NCBI GenBank assembly: GCA_015056655.1
Contig: SVFV01000038.1
Coordinates: 1-32,861, forward strand
Reading direction: 5' to 3'
From: Butyrivibrio sp.
Lineage (GTDB): Bacteria; Bacillota; Clostridia; Lachnospirales; Lachnospiraceae
DNA length: 32,861 bases
Positions 9,218 to 17,491 of the stretch are shown piece after piece. Position numbers and translations under genes: made by a program. The notes beneath the pieces are model-generated. The model was not told where the DNA came from. It worked only from the letters and a program-made list of their open reading frames with translations, and did not search any database. The first letter of the stretch is position 1. Each line of letters starts with the position of its first letter.

Positions 9218-10690
9218 ATGATGGCAACAGTAGCAAGGTACAGATTTGGCGAAATTGATTATTTGGATTCTGATGCCACGTGGCATACTTTACTAACAAT
9301 TGAATGTTATGATGAAACACCAATATCGCAACACTTATTTTTGCCAATAGTGTCTATGGGGGGAGAAGATGATAAATGGATTGGCTGGGGTGCAACAATC
9401 CCAGATTCTGAGGGAAATTATTATTATACTTCCTTTTCTCCTGCAGGATATTTCTTACCCTGGTTATGCATGAAGATTTTTAGGCTACCGGTTGCTGAAA
9501 AGAGCTTATACCTTTTCAATAATGGGTTGTTTTGCCTATCAGCAATCATTTTTGTTTTGCTCTTATGGGAAGTTTATAGAGAAAATAGATATAGAAATCT
9601 TTTGGTAATAATAGGTGTGATATCGTATGTTTTTGCTCCTGAATTACTGCATGGTATGGGAATCGTATATTGGAATCAATCTATCATGCAGGTAACACTC
9701 TTATTGCAGATTTATGCGTACTATAGATATGCAGTAAATAAGAACGAAAAAGCTAGGTTGTTTTTTTATGTTACAGCATTTATCAATCCATATATAGAAT
9801 GGACAGGTTATGTTGCAAATGTGGGTTTTGCCATAGCAGAGATTATTGTTAATTATAAGGATTCAAAAATCCGTGGATTAAAGAAAGCTATAATCCTTGG
9901 ATTAATAACGGTTCTTTCTTTTGCTGCTTTTTGTGGACATTACTTGCTGAGAACAGATACAGCTACTTTTTTTATGGCACTGAAGAACCGGTTTATGGCA
10001 AGAAATGTTACGACCTCAGTTTTGTTGACGGATGTTATAGGTGGATATCTTAAATCATTTTTGTATCTATGGGTTGTCCTTTTGGCTTTAACTATATGGG
10101 CATTTATTAAGAAGGGGAACGTTGAAATTAGAAACGGTATTCTTTTGTTTGTTTCCTCATTTCCAGTACTTGAAAATATTATTATGAAGGAGCATGCCTT
10201 ATCATATACCTATGATAGGATGAAAGGTGCTTTTGTTCTAATTCTTATCTTATGTGAAATAGTAAGAAATATACTAGAAACCTATAATACAAAGAAAAGT
10301 GCAGTGATAATTGTTGGTGTTTTTATTGCTTCCGCATGGTTAAATATTACGTCCTATATGAATAATCCGGCATATATATGGGAAGTTGACTATAGAAATA
10401 GCAATTCACAGGTAGCTGAGTATGTAGTTACAAAGTATCCAGATGCTATATACGCATCAGATACTGCGATTAGAGGTTATATGAATCTGCTATTTGGAAG
10501 AGGAATATATGAATGGCAAAGTTTTGATTCAGCCACAGAAATAGCCAGTCAGAAAGAAAAGCAAACCGTGGTGTTTATAAATAAAGACGGATATAAATTG
10601 CAGCAGGTTTATGTAAAGGATATTTCTTCAGGAATGATTACAGAAATTAGCATTCAAGATGGAATGATTACAGAAGTACTTATGGAATAG
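9218..10690 (+). CDS. Second GT-C-like polytopic membrane protein (start disrupted upstream)
   Basis: The intact part has 490 residues and about 10 membrane helices. A long first loop contains LDSDATWH, followed by PISQHLFLPI. These acidic and His-bearing motifs are of the kind seen in the first extracytoplasmic loop of GT-C glycosyltransferases. The ATG at 9218 has no ribosome site and would cut off the start of the first hydrophobic helix, whose coding sequence continues upstream in frame (VICILAVILV). That frame has no start codon before a TAA at 9149, so the real start is most likely at 9111 in another frame, reached through the G7 tract. The gene sits between an isomerase and a GT2 gene in one operon. 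It probably adds a sugar outside the membrane. Confidence 0.75.
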   Translation: MMATVARYRFGEIDYLDSDATWHTLLTIECYDETPISQHLFLPIVSMGGEDDKWIGWGATIPDSEGNYYYTSFSPAGYFLPWLCMKIFRLPVAEKSLYLFNNGLFCLSAIIFVLLLWEVYRENRYRNLLVIIGVISYVFAPELLHGMGIVYWNQSIMQVTLLLQIYAYYRYAVNKNEKARLFFYVTAFINPYIEWTGYVANVGFAIAEIIVNYKDSKIRGLKKAIILGLITVLSFAAFCGHYLLRTDTATFFMALKNRFMARNVTTSVLLTDVIGGYLKSFLYLWVVLLALTIWAFIKKGNVEIRNGILLFVSSFPVLENIIMKEHALSYTYDRMKGAFVLILILCEIVRNILETYNTKKSAVIIVGVFIASAWLNITSYMNNPAYIWEVDYRNSNSQVAEYVVTKYPDAIYASDTAIRGYMNLLFGRGIYEWQSFDSATEIASQKEKQTVVFINKDGYKLQQVYVKDISSGMITEISIQDGMITEVLME

Positions 10691-10701
10691 AGGAATGAAA
10701 A

Positions 10702-11496
10702 ATGATATTTGAAAAGCAAAGTGGAGTCCCGAAGTTTGAAAGCGCTGAATATGTAGACAAGACCAAGGACTATGTTGTTCTTATCCCAATCATAAATGAG
10801 GGTGATAGGATTCATAAGGAATTAAAAAGAGCACAGGATAATAACGTGTCTTCATATGCTGACATAGTTATATGTGATGGTGGATCGAGTGATGGATGTA
10901 CGGCAGAAGAGATTCTGAAATCTTTAGATGTGAATACTCTTTTGGTAAAGAAGGATACCGGAAAACAAGGGGCTCAGCTTCGAATGGGAATATGGTGGGC
11001 TCTTGAACGTGGTTACAAAGGAATTGTAACTATAGATGGAAATAACAAGGATAGTATTGAAGATGTTCCTAAGTTTATTGAGAAATTGGAGCAAGGGTAT
11101 GATTTTGTCCAGGGATCTAGATTTATAAAGGGCGGACATGCAGTTAATACTCCATTTGTCAGAACAATAGCAGTAAGATTCATTCATGCTCCGGTTATAT
11201 CTCTTACAGCGCATCAGTATTTTACAGATACTACAAGCGCATTTCGTGGATACTCAAGAAGGTATCTGGAAGATGAAAGAGTTCAGCCATTGCGCGATAT
11301 TTTTGTGACCTATGAACTGCTGGCATTTCTTTCTGTAAGAGCGACTCAGATAGGCATGAAGGCATGCGAGGTTCCTGTTACAAGAGCTTATCCGAAAAAA
11401 GGAAAAACGCCAACAAAAATCAGTTTCTTTAGGGGAAATAGTGAACTTATGAAGATTCTCTTTAAAAATGCCTTTGGTGCATATAATCCTCAGTAA
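10702..11496 (+). CDS. Family 2 glycosyltransferase (DPM/polyprenyl-phosphate type)
   Basis: 264 residues form a soluble GT-A domain without membrane helices. Motifs appear in family order: LIPIINEG (27-34), the nucleotide-binding CDGGSSDG (58-65), TIDGNNKD (110-117) where the acidic metal site is expected, QGSRF (137-141) and a later TTSAFRGY stretch. This is the pattern of dolichyl/undecaprenyl-phosphate mannosyl- or glucosyltransferases. The product, a lipid-linked monosaccharide, would be the donor used by the GT-C-like proteins of this operon. It lies between the second GT-C-like gene and two small flippase-like genes, a common grouping for sugar transfer outside the membrane. Sugar identity is unknown. 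Confidence 0.92.
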   Translation: MIFEKQSGVPKFESAEYVDKTKDYVVLIPIINEGDRIHKELKRAQDNNVSSYADIVICDGGSSDGCTAEEILKSLDVNTLLVKKDTGKQGAQLRMGIWWALERGYKGIVTIDGNNKDSIEDVPKFIEKLEQGYDFVQGSRFIKGGHAVNTPFVRTIAVRFIHAPVISLTAHQYFTDTTSAFRGYSRRYLEDERVQPLRDIFVTYELLAFLSVRATQIGMKACEVPVTRAYPKKGKTPTKISFFRGNSELMKILFKNAFGAYNPQ

Positions 11497-11510
11497 GGTG
11501 GTGGACTGTT

Positions 11511-11852
11511 GTGCTTAAATCTATACAGATGAATAAAAAAGGCATTTTATTGATGCTGGTTTCTTCATTATGTGTCTGCATCGGTCAGCTCTTATGGAAA
11601 CTTTCTACAGTGCATGGATTATTGCTTATGTTAGCTGGTTTCGTGTTTTATGGAACTGGAGCGTTGGTTATGATTGTGGCATATCGTTATGGAAAGCTAT
11701 CCGTTTTACAACCAATGCTGAGTCTAAACTATGTGCTTAGCATTGTTCTTGCTGCATTAGTTTTAAAGGAAAATATTACAATACTTAAATGTATCGGTGT
11801 GATTGTAATTATTGCTGGAGTAGTATTGATAGCAGGAGGTGACGAAGAATGA
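11511..11852 (+). CDS. SMR/EamA-type half-transporter, subunit 1 (ArnE/F-like)
   Basis: This 113-residue protein has four hydrophobic helices (about residues 10-27, 35-57, 64-86 and 90-108), the size and layout of small multidrug resistance and ArnE/ArnF proteins. The start is GTG at 11511, with AAGGTGG (11495-11501) at good spacing. The 3' end overlaps the next gene by four bases, and the two proteins together probably form a heterodimer. Next to GT2 and GT-C genes, the pair is best explained as a flippase for a polyprenyl-phosphate-linked sugar. Drug efflux is the alternative. Confidence 0.82.
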   Translation: MLKSIQMNKKGILLMLVSSLCVCIGQLLWKLSTVHGLLLMLAGFVFYGTGALVMIVAYRYGKLSVLQPMLSLNYVLSIVLAALVLKENITILKCIGVIVIIAGVVLIAGGDEE

Positions 11853-12178
11853 TAGTTTATGTTTGTCTCCTGATAATGACGTTAATGGGTAGTGTGGCGT
11901 CTTTATTTCTGAAGCGAGCATCCAGCGCAGATGGAATAAAGAGTATATTGTTTGATATAAACTTGTATATTGGCGGTAGTTTGTATTTTTTATCAGCTAT
12001 TATTAATATATGGGTGTTACGTTACTTGGATTATTCAATGGTTCTTCCGCTTACATCATTGACCTATATGTGGACAATGTTTCTTTCGTATTTGATTCTT
12101 GACGAGAAGATTACTAAAAGAAAAATAGCAGGTGTCATACTTATACTTATTGGGGCGGTATTTGTGTCAATTAAATAA
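11849..12178 (+). CDS. SMR/EamA-type half-transporter, subunit 2 (ArnE/F-like)
   Basis: 109 residues with four predicted membrane helices, including a conserved-looking LPLTSLTYMWT stretch in helix 3 and an acidic loop LDEKIT before helix 4, as in EamA/SMR proteins. ATG overlaps the previous stop (ATGA), preceded by a near-perfect AGGAGGTGA at 11834-11842. It is the last gene of the glycan operon and is followed by a very strong terminator. It likely pairs with the preceding subunit to flip a lipid-linked sugar. Confidence 0.82.
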   Translation: MIVYVCLLIMTLMGSVASLFLKRASSADGIKSILFDINLYIGGSLYFLSAIINIWVLRYLDYSMVLPLTSLTYMWTMFLSYLILDEKITKRKIAGVILILIGAVFVSIK

Positions 12179-12190
12179 TGAGGATTTGAA

Positions 12191-12234
12191 AATGAATTAA
12201 ACTTTTTGTGGCCGAAAAGTTTAATTCATTTTTT
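12191..12234 (+). terminator. Strong terminator of the glycan operon
   Basis: A perfect 16-base inverted repeat (12191-12206 with 12215-12230) encloses an 8-base loop and runs into TTTTT. It separates the glycan genes from the defence island. Confidence 0.9.
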
Positions 12235-12312
12235 ATGTGAATAAATATGGAACCGAAAAAATGAAACATATATATCGAAAGAAAATGGGTACGTATTTTT
12301 TGTGTAAATATA

Positions 12313-12340
12313 TTGCATAAAAAATATTTTGTGATAAAAT
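12313..12340 (+). promoter_or_regulatory. Candidate sigma-A promoter of the AAA/Toprim operon
   Basis: TTGCAT at 12313-12318 and TAAAAT at 12335-12340 are separated by 16 bases in a very AT-rich stretch, 47 bases before the GTG start. Assigned by eye only. Confidence 0.45.
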
Positions 12341-12386
12341 AAAGACATAGTTGAAGTATTATACTTTGTATGCGGAGGAAGAACTT

Positions 12387-13661
12387 GTGATAATCGAGAT
12401 AAGAGCAAAAAACTGTTTTGCATTTGATGAAGCCGTCACTTTTTCAATGAAAGCAGACATGAGAAACAAAAAATTTGGTTCAAATGTGCATAAAGAAAAT
12501 AATTTTAATGTATTGAAGACCGCTGGCATTTATGGTCCTAATAATGCTGGTAAAACATGTCTTATTAGGTGTATTAAAGCAATTAAGGGAGTTTTACTGA
12601 ACAAGAAAAACGGTCTTATGTCTAATATCTTTACCGAGAGTGATATTTGTGAGCTCGGGGTTACTTTTTTACATGATGGCAGAAAGTTTTCATATGATTT
12701 TAAGTATGACGCGGATAAAGAAGAATATATATATGAAGAATTCGTAGAAATCATTAAAGATCAATACAATAATGAGAAGGAAGTCTGTTGGCTTAAGAGA
12801 GATACTTTGAATGATGAATTTACCTGCATCGATACAGAGCTTCTATCCATGATGCCTGTAGTTGCAAAAAATAATGTTATATTCCACTTGGTTGACTCAA
12901 GCAAGTTTTCTGCTCTTAATGATATGAAGCAAATTTTGGTTCAGTTTGCTGAAAAAATAGATATCATCAACATGAATAATATTCCTATGGAGCATACTAT
13001 AAATCTTATGAAAAATAAGAATCAGCTCCAGGAAAAAGTTGTTGATTTTATCAAGAATGCAGACCTTTATATGGATAATTTTGAATATGTAGAGATGGGA
13101 AGTATAAAGGTGCGAAACAATTCTGAGGATGAAAAACCAGAAGAAAAGGTTTTAGATATTCCGGATAAGGTTATGGATCAGATCAGGCTTGTGTCCACAT
13201 ATAAGGGCGTGCAGGTTCCTAGTATGCTTTTCGACTCTACTGGTACCAAGAAAATTGCAGCTATGGCAAGTTATGTTATAGAAGCGCTTGAGCAGGGGAG
13301 AATATTGGTTGTTGACGAATTGGACAGCAGTATACATTTTAAGCTTACAAGAGCAACCGTAGCAATGTTTAACAACGAACTCAATACTGATGCGCAGATG
13401 ATCTTTACTGTTCACGATATAAATCTTATGGACTGCAAGAGGTTATTCAGAAAAGAGCAGATATGGTTTGTTGATAAGGATGAAAACGGAGTATATGTTT
13501 ATTCTTTAGCAGATTTTACGGCTGAAAATGGTGTTAGGGATACGTCTGACATAATAGAGAAATATAGAAAAGGAGCCTTTGCAGCATTACCTGATCCTGA
13601 ACTGATTAATTCGTTGCTGAGCATTAAAGGAAATGCAAAGGAGGCTGGTTCAGATGACTAA
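12387..13661 (+). CDS. AAA family ATPase of a two-gene defence module
   Basis: The start is taken as GTG 12387, because GGAGG (12374-12378) lies 8 bases before it. The frame is open further upstream to an ATG at 12351, but that start has no ribosome site. The resulting 424 residues carry Walker A GPNNAGKT at 50-57, an STGTKKIA signature-like segment around 280-290, Walker B ILVVDELD ending at Asp310-Glu311, and a TVHD switch histidine. The order matches AAA15/COG1106 (SMC/ABC-like) ATPases. It overlaps the next gene, which looks Toprim-like, by 8 bases. Such pairs act as phage sensors with a nuclease partner (PARIS AriA/AriB, AbiL). Which of these it belongs to cannot be told by eye. Confidence 0.88.
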   Translation: MIIEIRAKNCFAFDEAVTFSMKADMRNKKFGSNVHKENNFNVLKTAGIYGPNNAGKTCLIRCIKAIKGVLLNKKNGLMSNIFTESDICELGVTFLHDGRKFSYDFKYDADKEEYIYEEFVEIIKDQYNNEKEVCWLKRDTLNDEFTCIDTELLSMMPVVAKNNVIFHLVDSSKFSALNDMKQILVQFAEKIDIINMNNIPMEHTINLMKNKNQLQEKVVDFIKNADLYMDNFEYVEMGSIKVRNNSEDEKPEEKVLDIPDKVMDQIRLVSTYKGVQVPSMLFDSTGTKKIAAMASYVIEALEQGRILVVDELDSSIHFKLTRATVAMFNNELNTDAQMIFTVHDINLMDCKRLFRKEQIWFVDKDENGVYVYSLADFTAENGVRDTSDIIEKYRKGAFAALPDPELINSLLSIKGNAKEAGSDD

Positions 13662-14286
13662 TAGACTTCCTAAAATATCAGACAAGCATAAGATATGCAT
13701 TATCTGCGAAGGCAATGAGGAATATAAGTACCTTGAGAGGCTAGATCAGCTTCATGTCTGGAATGATATTTATGAGATTTCTCTGGTAAATGCTGAAGGC
13801 AATGGCAATATTCCGGCTAGATATCAGGACAGATATCAAAATGGTTCTTATGAAGCTGTGCTTGTATTCTGTGATACAGAGAAGAAACCCTATGAGCAGT
13901 ATGAGGATATCAAGCGTAAGATAAATGAGTTCCATGGCATTGATAATGCGGCTGACGAGATTGTTATCTTTGGAAATCCTTGTACCATGCAGATAATTTC
14001 AAAACATTGGACTGATGAGGTTATTAAAAAGCCGGCAAAGGCCGTTAATGCTCCTCTGATTGAAAGGTATACCGGTGTAAAGGGATATAAAGGTAGAAGT
14101 GACCAGATTGAGCAGATAATGGAGAGCATAACTGCCGATAACTACCAATATATGTGTGGTAGAGTTGTAAACATGGAACAGAATGATCATGTTGATGGCT
14201 CAAGTAATTTCGCGAAGTTATTAGAAATATTAGAGACGGACGATATTCAGTGGATTGACGCTATAAATGAAAAGATAGGGGATTAA
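13654..14286 (+). CDS. Toprim-like / RloB-like partner of the AAA ATPase
   Basis: The start is ATG 13654, with AAAGGAGG (13637-13644) 9 bases upstream; an earlier in-frame ATG at 13633 has none. The 210 residues begin with a strand and acidic turn (CIICEGNEEYKYL), followed by VLVFCDTEKKP. Glu followed by a DxD-like stretch is the arrangement of Toprim/RloB folds. The C-terminal half has no recognisable motif. Translational coupling to the ATPase gene indicates a complex. In PARIS-type systems the Toprim subunit is released from the ATPase and cleaves tRNA, and in OLD-type systems it cuts DNA; a nuclease role here is inferred. Confidence 0.7.
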   Translation: MTNRLPKISDKHKICIICEGNEEYKYLERLDQLHVWNDIYEISLVNAEGNGNIPARYQDRYQNGSYEAVLVFCDTEKKPYEQYEDIKRKINEFHGIDNAADEIVIFGNPCTMQIISKHWTDEVIKKPAKAVNAPLIERYTGVKGYKGRSDQIEQIMESITADNYQYMCGRVVNMEQNDHVDGSSNFAKLLEILETDDIQWIDAINEKIGD

Positions 14287-14373
14287 TGTAACACTGACAG
14301 ATGGATATGGTGCATATCTCCAAAACTATCGTCTAAATGTTGAATGATATTGTAAAAAAGAGGAGGAGAATGT

Positions 14374-15348
14374 ATGGGAACTAGAAAAGCATTAGTAGTT
14401 GGCATTGATGAGTATACGAGATGTCCATTACATGGTTGTTGTAATGACGCAGAAGCAATAAAAGATTTGCTTTCAAATCATGATAATGGCGATCCAAACT
14501 TTTCGGTATGGAAAAAAGATAATGTTGCAACTAAAGGAGAATTAAGGGAATTAATTGAAAAGTGCTTCGAAGGTGATGCAGATGTAGCATTGTTTTATTA
14601 TTCAGGGCATGGTCATATCGATAAAGTTGGCGGATATTTAGTGACTCCAGATTTTTCGCAGCATGATTATGGCGTTTCTTTACAGGAGGTATTGACGATT
14701 GCTAATGAATCAAAATGCAAAGAAAGAATAATAATACTAGATAGTTGTTATTCAGGATTTATGGGGAGTATTAGTACCGCTGGACAAAATACAGCTGTTA
14801 TAAATGAAGGCGTTACTATTATGACTGCAAGTAGAAATAGTCAGACGTCTATGGAAATTGATGGGCATGGTGTTTTTACCGCACTTTTGATGGAGGCGTT
14901 AAAAGGTGGTGCGGCTGATGTTACAGGCCACATCTCAATAGCAGGTATTTACGCATTCATTGACAAAGCATTAGGCCCATGGGATCAAAGACCTGTATTC
15001 AAAACAAATGTGAATAGCTTTATATCACTGAGGGATGTTAAGCCTCAAGTCGATGTATCTATTTTGAGAAAGCTAACAAAGTATTTTGATGCAGAACAGG
15101 ATCTATATAATTTAGATCCTTCATACGAGCCGACAAATAAACCAGATATAGAACATACAATAACAGAGCCATATGCAAATGAAAAAAACACTGCTATTTT
15201 TTCGGATTTGCAAAAGTTAGAAGGTGTGGGATTAGTTGTTCCAGTAAACGAGGAACATATGTATTATGCGGCAATGAATTCAAAGCCTTGTAAACTTACA
15301 CCGATTGGAAAGCGGTATTGGAAATTAGTAAAAGAAGGGAGAATATAA
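14374..15348 (+). CDS. Caspase-like (C14) protease, putative Thoeris-type effector
   Basis: 324 residues. The N-terminal caspase-like fold runs to about residue 205. ALVVGIDEY forms the first strand, then FYYSGHGH gives catalytic His79, and ILDSCYSG gives catalytic Cys125. A C-terminal region (about 220-324) has a helical, possibly winged-helix segment ending LTPIGKRYWKLVKEG. GAGGAGGA lies just before the ATG. The gene is followed 3 bases later by a TIR-like gene, so the two form a unit. In type IV Thoeris a TIR protein makes a cyclic ADP-ribose isomer that activates a caspase-like protease, which then degrades cell proteins during phage infection. The catalytic dyad is seen; the Thoeris assignment is inferred from pairing. 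Confidence 0.88.
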   Translation: MGTRKALVVGIDEYTRCPLHGCCNDAEAIKDLLSNHDNGDPNFSVWKKDNVATKGELRELIEKCFEGDADVALFYYSGHGHIDKVGGYLVTPDFSQHDYGVSLQEVLTIANESKCKERIIILDSCYSGFMGSISTAGQNTAVINEGVTIMTASRNSQTSMEIDGHGVFTALLMEALKGGAADVTGHISIAGIYAFIDKALGPWDQRPVFKTNVNSFISLRDVKPQVDVSILRKLTKYFDAEQDLYNLDPSYEPTNKPDIEHTITEPYANEKNTAIFSDLQKLEGVGLVVPVNEEHMYYAAMNSKPCKLTPIGKRYWKLVKEGRI

Positions 15349-15351
15349 ATT

Positions 15352-15762
15352 ATGCCTAACCTAAGAGATTATCATATTTTAATAAGCCATTCATGGGATT
15401 ATAGTTCCGATTATGAAACTATTAAAAACTGGTTAAATTCGGCTATTTATTTTGATTGGACAGACTATTCTGTACCACTGACAAATCCTTTGGATGTTCA
15501 TAGTAAAAGAGAACTCAAAGAAAAGTTGAGAAGCAGAATATCATTGTGTAGTTGTGTAATTATCCTTTCAGGAATGTATGTTTCGTATAGTGAATGGATA
15601 GAGTATGAAATTGATACAGCAATAGAATTGGGCAAGCCGATTATAGGAATTAAGCCAAGAGGGCAAGAGCGTATTCCACAAAAGGTAAGCAACAATGCAG
15701 ACGTTATGGTTGGATGGAATTCAAGTTCAGTTGTAGATGCTGTGAGAAAATATGCTTTATAG
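15352..15762 (+). CDS. TIR-like (DUF1863/ThsB-like) protein paired with the caspase
   Basis: The 136 residues cover one complete TIR-like domain and nothing else. ILISHSWDYSSDY forms strand A and the BB region, followed by FDWTDYSVP, a VIILSGMYVSYSEW strand-D region and KPIIGIKPRG. This series is typical of the DUF1863 (ThsB-type) branch. Glu86, four residues after Trp82 (EWIEYEI), matches the spacing of the catalytic glutamate in NAD-cleaving TIR domains; Glu84 is the alternative. It probably makes a nucleotide messenger from NAD when a phage infects, activating the upstream protease. A hairpin follows the gene. Confidence 0.85.
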   Translation: MPNLRDYHILISHSWDYSSDYETIKNWLNSAIYFDWTDYSVPLTNPLDVHSKRELKEKLRSRISLCSCVIILSGMYVSYSEWIEYEIDTAIELGKPIIGIKPRGQERIPQKVSNNADVMVGWNSSSVVDAVRKYAL

Positions 15763-15772
15763 ATATGTTATG

Positions 15773-15809
15773 TGACTGAGGCGAAGCTGTTGCAGCTTCG
15801 CTTTAGTCA
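15773..15809 (+). terminator. Hairpin between the TIR gene and the next unit
   Basis: GCGAAGCTG (15781-15789) pairs with CAGCTTCGC (15793-15801) around a 3-base loop, and TGACT / AGTCA extends the stem outside. There is no T-run, and the next ribosome site starts 5 bases later, so it may act as an attenuator or RNA-processing signal rather than a full terminator. Confidence 0.5.
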
Positions 15810-15829
15810 TATTAAGGGAGGCGTTATAA

Positions 15830-17035
15830 ATGAAACAATATCCGGAAGTGTATTATACATTAAATGAACTGGCAGATTTATCTGGCTATGATAGGAAGGG
15901 GTTCAAAGATCGATTAATTCGAGTGTGCGAGATGTATAGCATTCCTATAGAGGAATTTAAAATATATCCAGATGAAAAGAATAGTAGCTTTCTCTTTACA
16001 CCTGATGTTGCGGAGTTTGTTTTGATTCTGGTAAAAAACATTGATAAACATCCTCTGTACGCACGAAATGCTAAAGTTCAGAATATAACGGCGACGAGTG
16101 TAGCTGCTTTTCTGAATGGTATTCTGGAAGATGTAGATAATAGTGTTTCGAATCAAGTTAAAAAAATAATATACTGCAGGGAATCTCATCATACAGCTCA
16201 ACGTACATCAGATTGGGCAGAGCGTTTATCAAAACATCTGACAAGGTTTGTTGTAAACATAGCTACATTGAGTACAGAAGATGTCGGAGAGGCATTGCGG
16301 TATTTTACTAAGCAACTCGATCAGATGAACCATGCACTTTTTATGAACAACAGGTTTAAGAGGAATGTGATTCATGCAAATGAGGAAGAATTCTATGGTG
16401 AGACTATTCCGCCAGAGAAACAAATAATTCTTGATACATTAAATGACCCCAATATTGGTCTGGATATTTCAATTGCAACCTTGATAAAACTTGGTATTAC
16501 AGATAGTCAAGCTATTCGTGATGAAGGATATTTATCAACTATAAATAGAATCAGGATAATACAGGATTTACAAAAGGTAATTGGGTGTCGAGATCCATTT
16601 ATAGACGACATCATTGATAAGTTGGAGACATGTAATAGCGCTGAAGAAGAGCGTGAAATATACAGAGAGTATTTTTTGTCTAATGATGGTGTTGATTTGA
16701 GTTACCCACAAAAAAAGGCGGTGGCAGAATATTGCAAGGAGCATGATGTTTCTTGGAAATCACTTGATGACCAAGAGATACAACAAAAGAATTTAGAAAC
16801 AATGAACAAGGATGAGCTGTTACAACGTCATGCTGAAATCAGGAAGCAATTAATTGATGTTGAAAGAAAACAGACTGAATTGCATTCCCAGATGAGAGAA
16901 ATAGAGATTGCTCTTAATGATGAAGGATATTCAGAATACTGTGCATCAATTGACAAAAAGTATCAAGGTATAGAAGACGTGACAAATCATTTTATAGGAC
17001 AAGCATTAAATGAGTTTTTAAAGAGAGAAGAATAA
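15830..17035 (+). CDS. Unrecognised 401-residue protein with N-terminal HTH-like and C-terminal coiled-coil segments
   Basis: I do not recognise this protein. Residues 8-35 (YTLNELADLSGYDRK onward) look like a MerR-type or similar helix-turn-helix. The middle (about 70-310) is helical without familiar motifs. Residues about 322-370 are heptad-like and charged (ELLQRHAEIRKQL onward), predicting a coiled coil. A good AAGGGAGG precedes the ATG. It is followed in the same direction by a mini HTH protein and HsdS/HsdM-like proteins, so it may be a DNA-binding or scaffold part of the same system. No signal peptide or membrane helix is seen. Function unknown. Confidence 0.7.
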   Translation: MKQYPEVYYTLNELADLSGYDRKGFKDRLIRVCEMYSIPIEEFKIYPDEKNSSFLFTPDVAEFVLILVKNIDKHPLYARNAKVQNITATSVAAFLNGILEDVDNSVSNQVKKIIYCRESHHTAQRTSDWAERLSKHLTRFVVNIATLSTEDVGEALRYFTKQLDQMNHALFMNNRFKRNVIHANEEEFYGETIPPEKQIILDTLNDPNIGLDISIATLIKLGITDSQAIRDEGYLSTINRIRIIQDLQKVIGCRDPFIDDIIDKLETCNSAEEEREIYREYFLSNDGVDLSYPQKKAVAEYCKEHDVSWKSLDDQEIQQKNLETMNKDELLQRHAEIRKQLIDVERKQTELHSQMREIEIALNDEGYSEYCASIDKKYQGIEDVTNHFIGQALNEFLKREE

Positions 17036-17156
17036 TAGCAAGGCATGAACAAGTTTTTATTATTTTGTGCAGCAGGTGAGAACACTTTTCCTTAAGTCTA
17101 CAATGGTTTTATCAGATACAGCTTCTGATTTAATCTTTAGGAAAGGAGTGATTTTT

Positions 17157-17324
17157 GTGGCGACAACTAGAGAACCTATAGGCTATGAAAAAGCTGCTAT
17201 TAAGAGATATGCAGCAAGAGAGAAAACTATTCTTCAGCTGGCACAGGATTATAGTGTGCCATACGAAAAGATGAGGCGCCTTTTAGTTAAGGCAGGTTAC
17301 TCACATGGTCTGAAAGTACGATAA
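17157..17324 (+). CDS. Mini helix-turn-helix protein, 55 residues
   Basis: GTG 17157 is chosen because AAAGGAGTG (17142-17150) lies 6 bases before it; the open frame extends upstream to 17067, but no ribosome site supports that start. The encoded 55 residues contain one clear helix-turn-helix, TILQLAQDYSVPYEKMRRLL, and end in a basic tail. It probably binds DNA as a small regulator or accessory subunit. A stem-loop that resembles a terminator follows. Position between the 401-residue protein and the HsdS-like gene suggests it belongs to that set. Confidence 0.65.
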   Translation: MATTREPIGYEKAAIKRYAAREKTILQLAQDYSVPYEKMRRLLVKAGYSHGLKVR

Positions 17325-17336
17325 AGAGCCAGGATT

Positions 17337-17391
17337 ATCAACTGATCCCTCCATAAAATGGAGGGGCGGTTGATGAATAGGTTTATTTTTT
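17337..17391 (+). terminator. Stem-loop with distal T-run between mini HTH and HsdS-like genes
   Basis: CCCTCCAT (17347-17354) pairs with ATGGAGGG (17358-17365) around AAA, and ATCAAC / GTTGAT extends the stem. A T7 run follows after about 10 bases. The gap makes it a partial terminator or a processing site. Confidence 0.55.
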
Positions 17392-17491
17392 TCACCAAAT
17401 TACAGCTGATAGGTTGACTATGTTCACAAGCAATGTTATTCTTTATATGTTGGCGGTGAACATAAGCAACCTATCAAAGATGGAGCGAGAT

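Noticed and set aside
12351..12386. Upstream ATG for the AAA ATPase (12 extra residues)
   Set aside because: No ribosome site; GGAGG at 12374-12378 points to GTG 12387.
17067..17156. Longer version of the mini HTH protein
   Set aside because: No ribosome site upstream; AAAGGAGTG directs the GTG at 17157.
17414..17491. Longer hydrophobic N-terminus of the HsdS-like protein
   Set aside because: Does not resemble the family start and lacks a ribosome site; MKYQLSDIAK is the usual beginning of the target-recognition domain.
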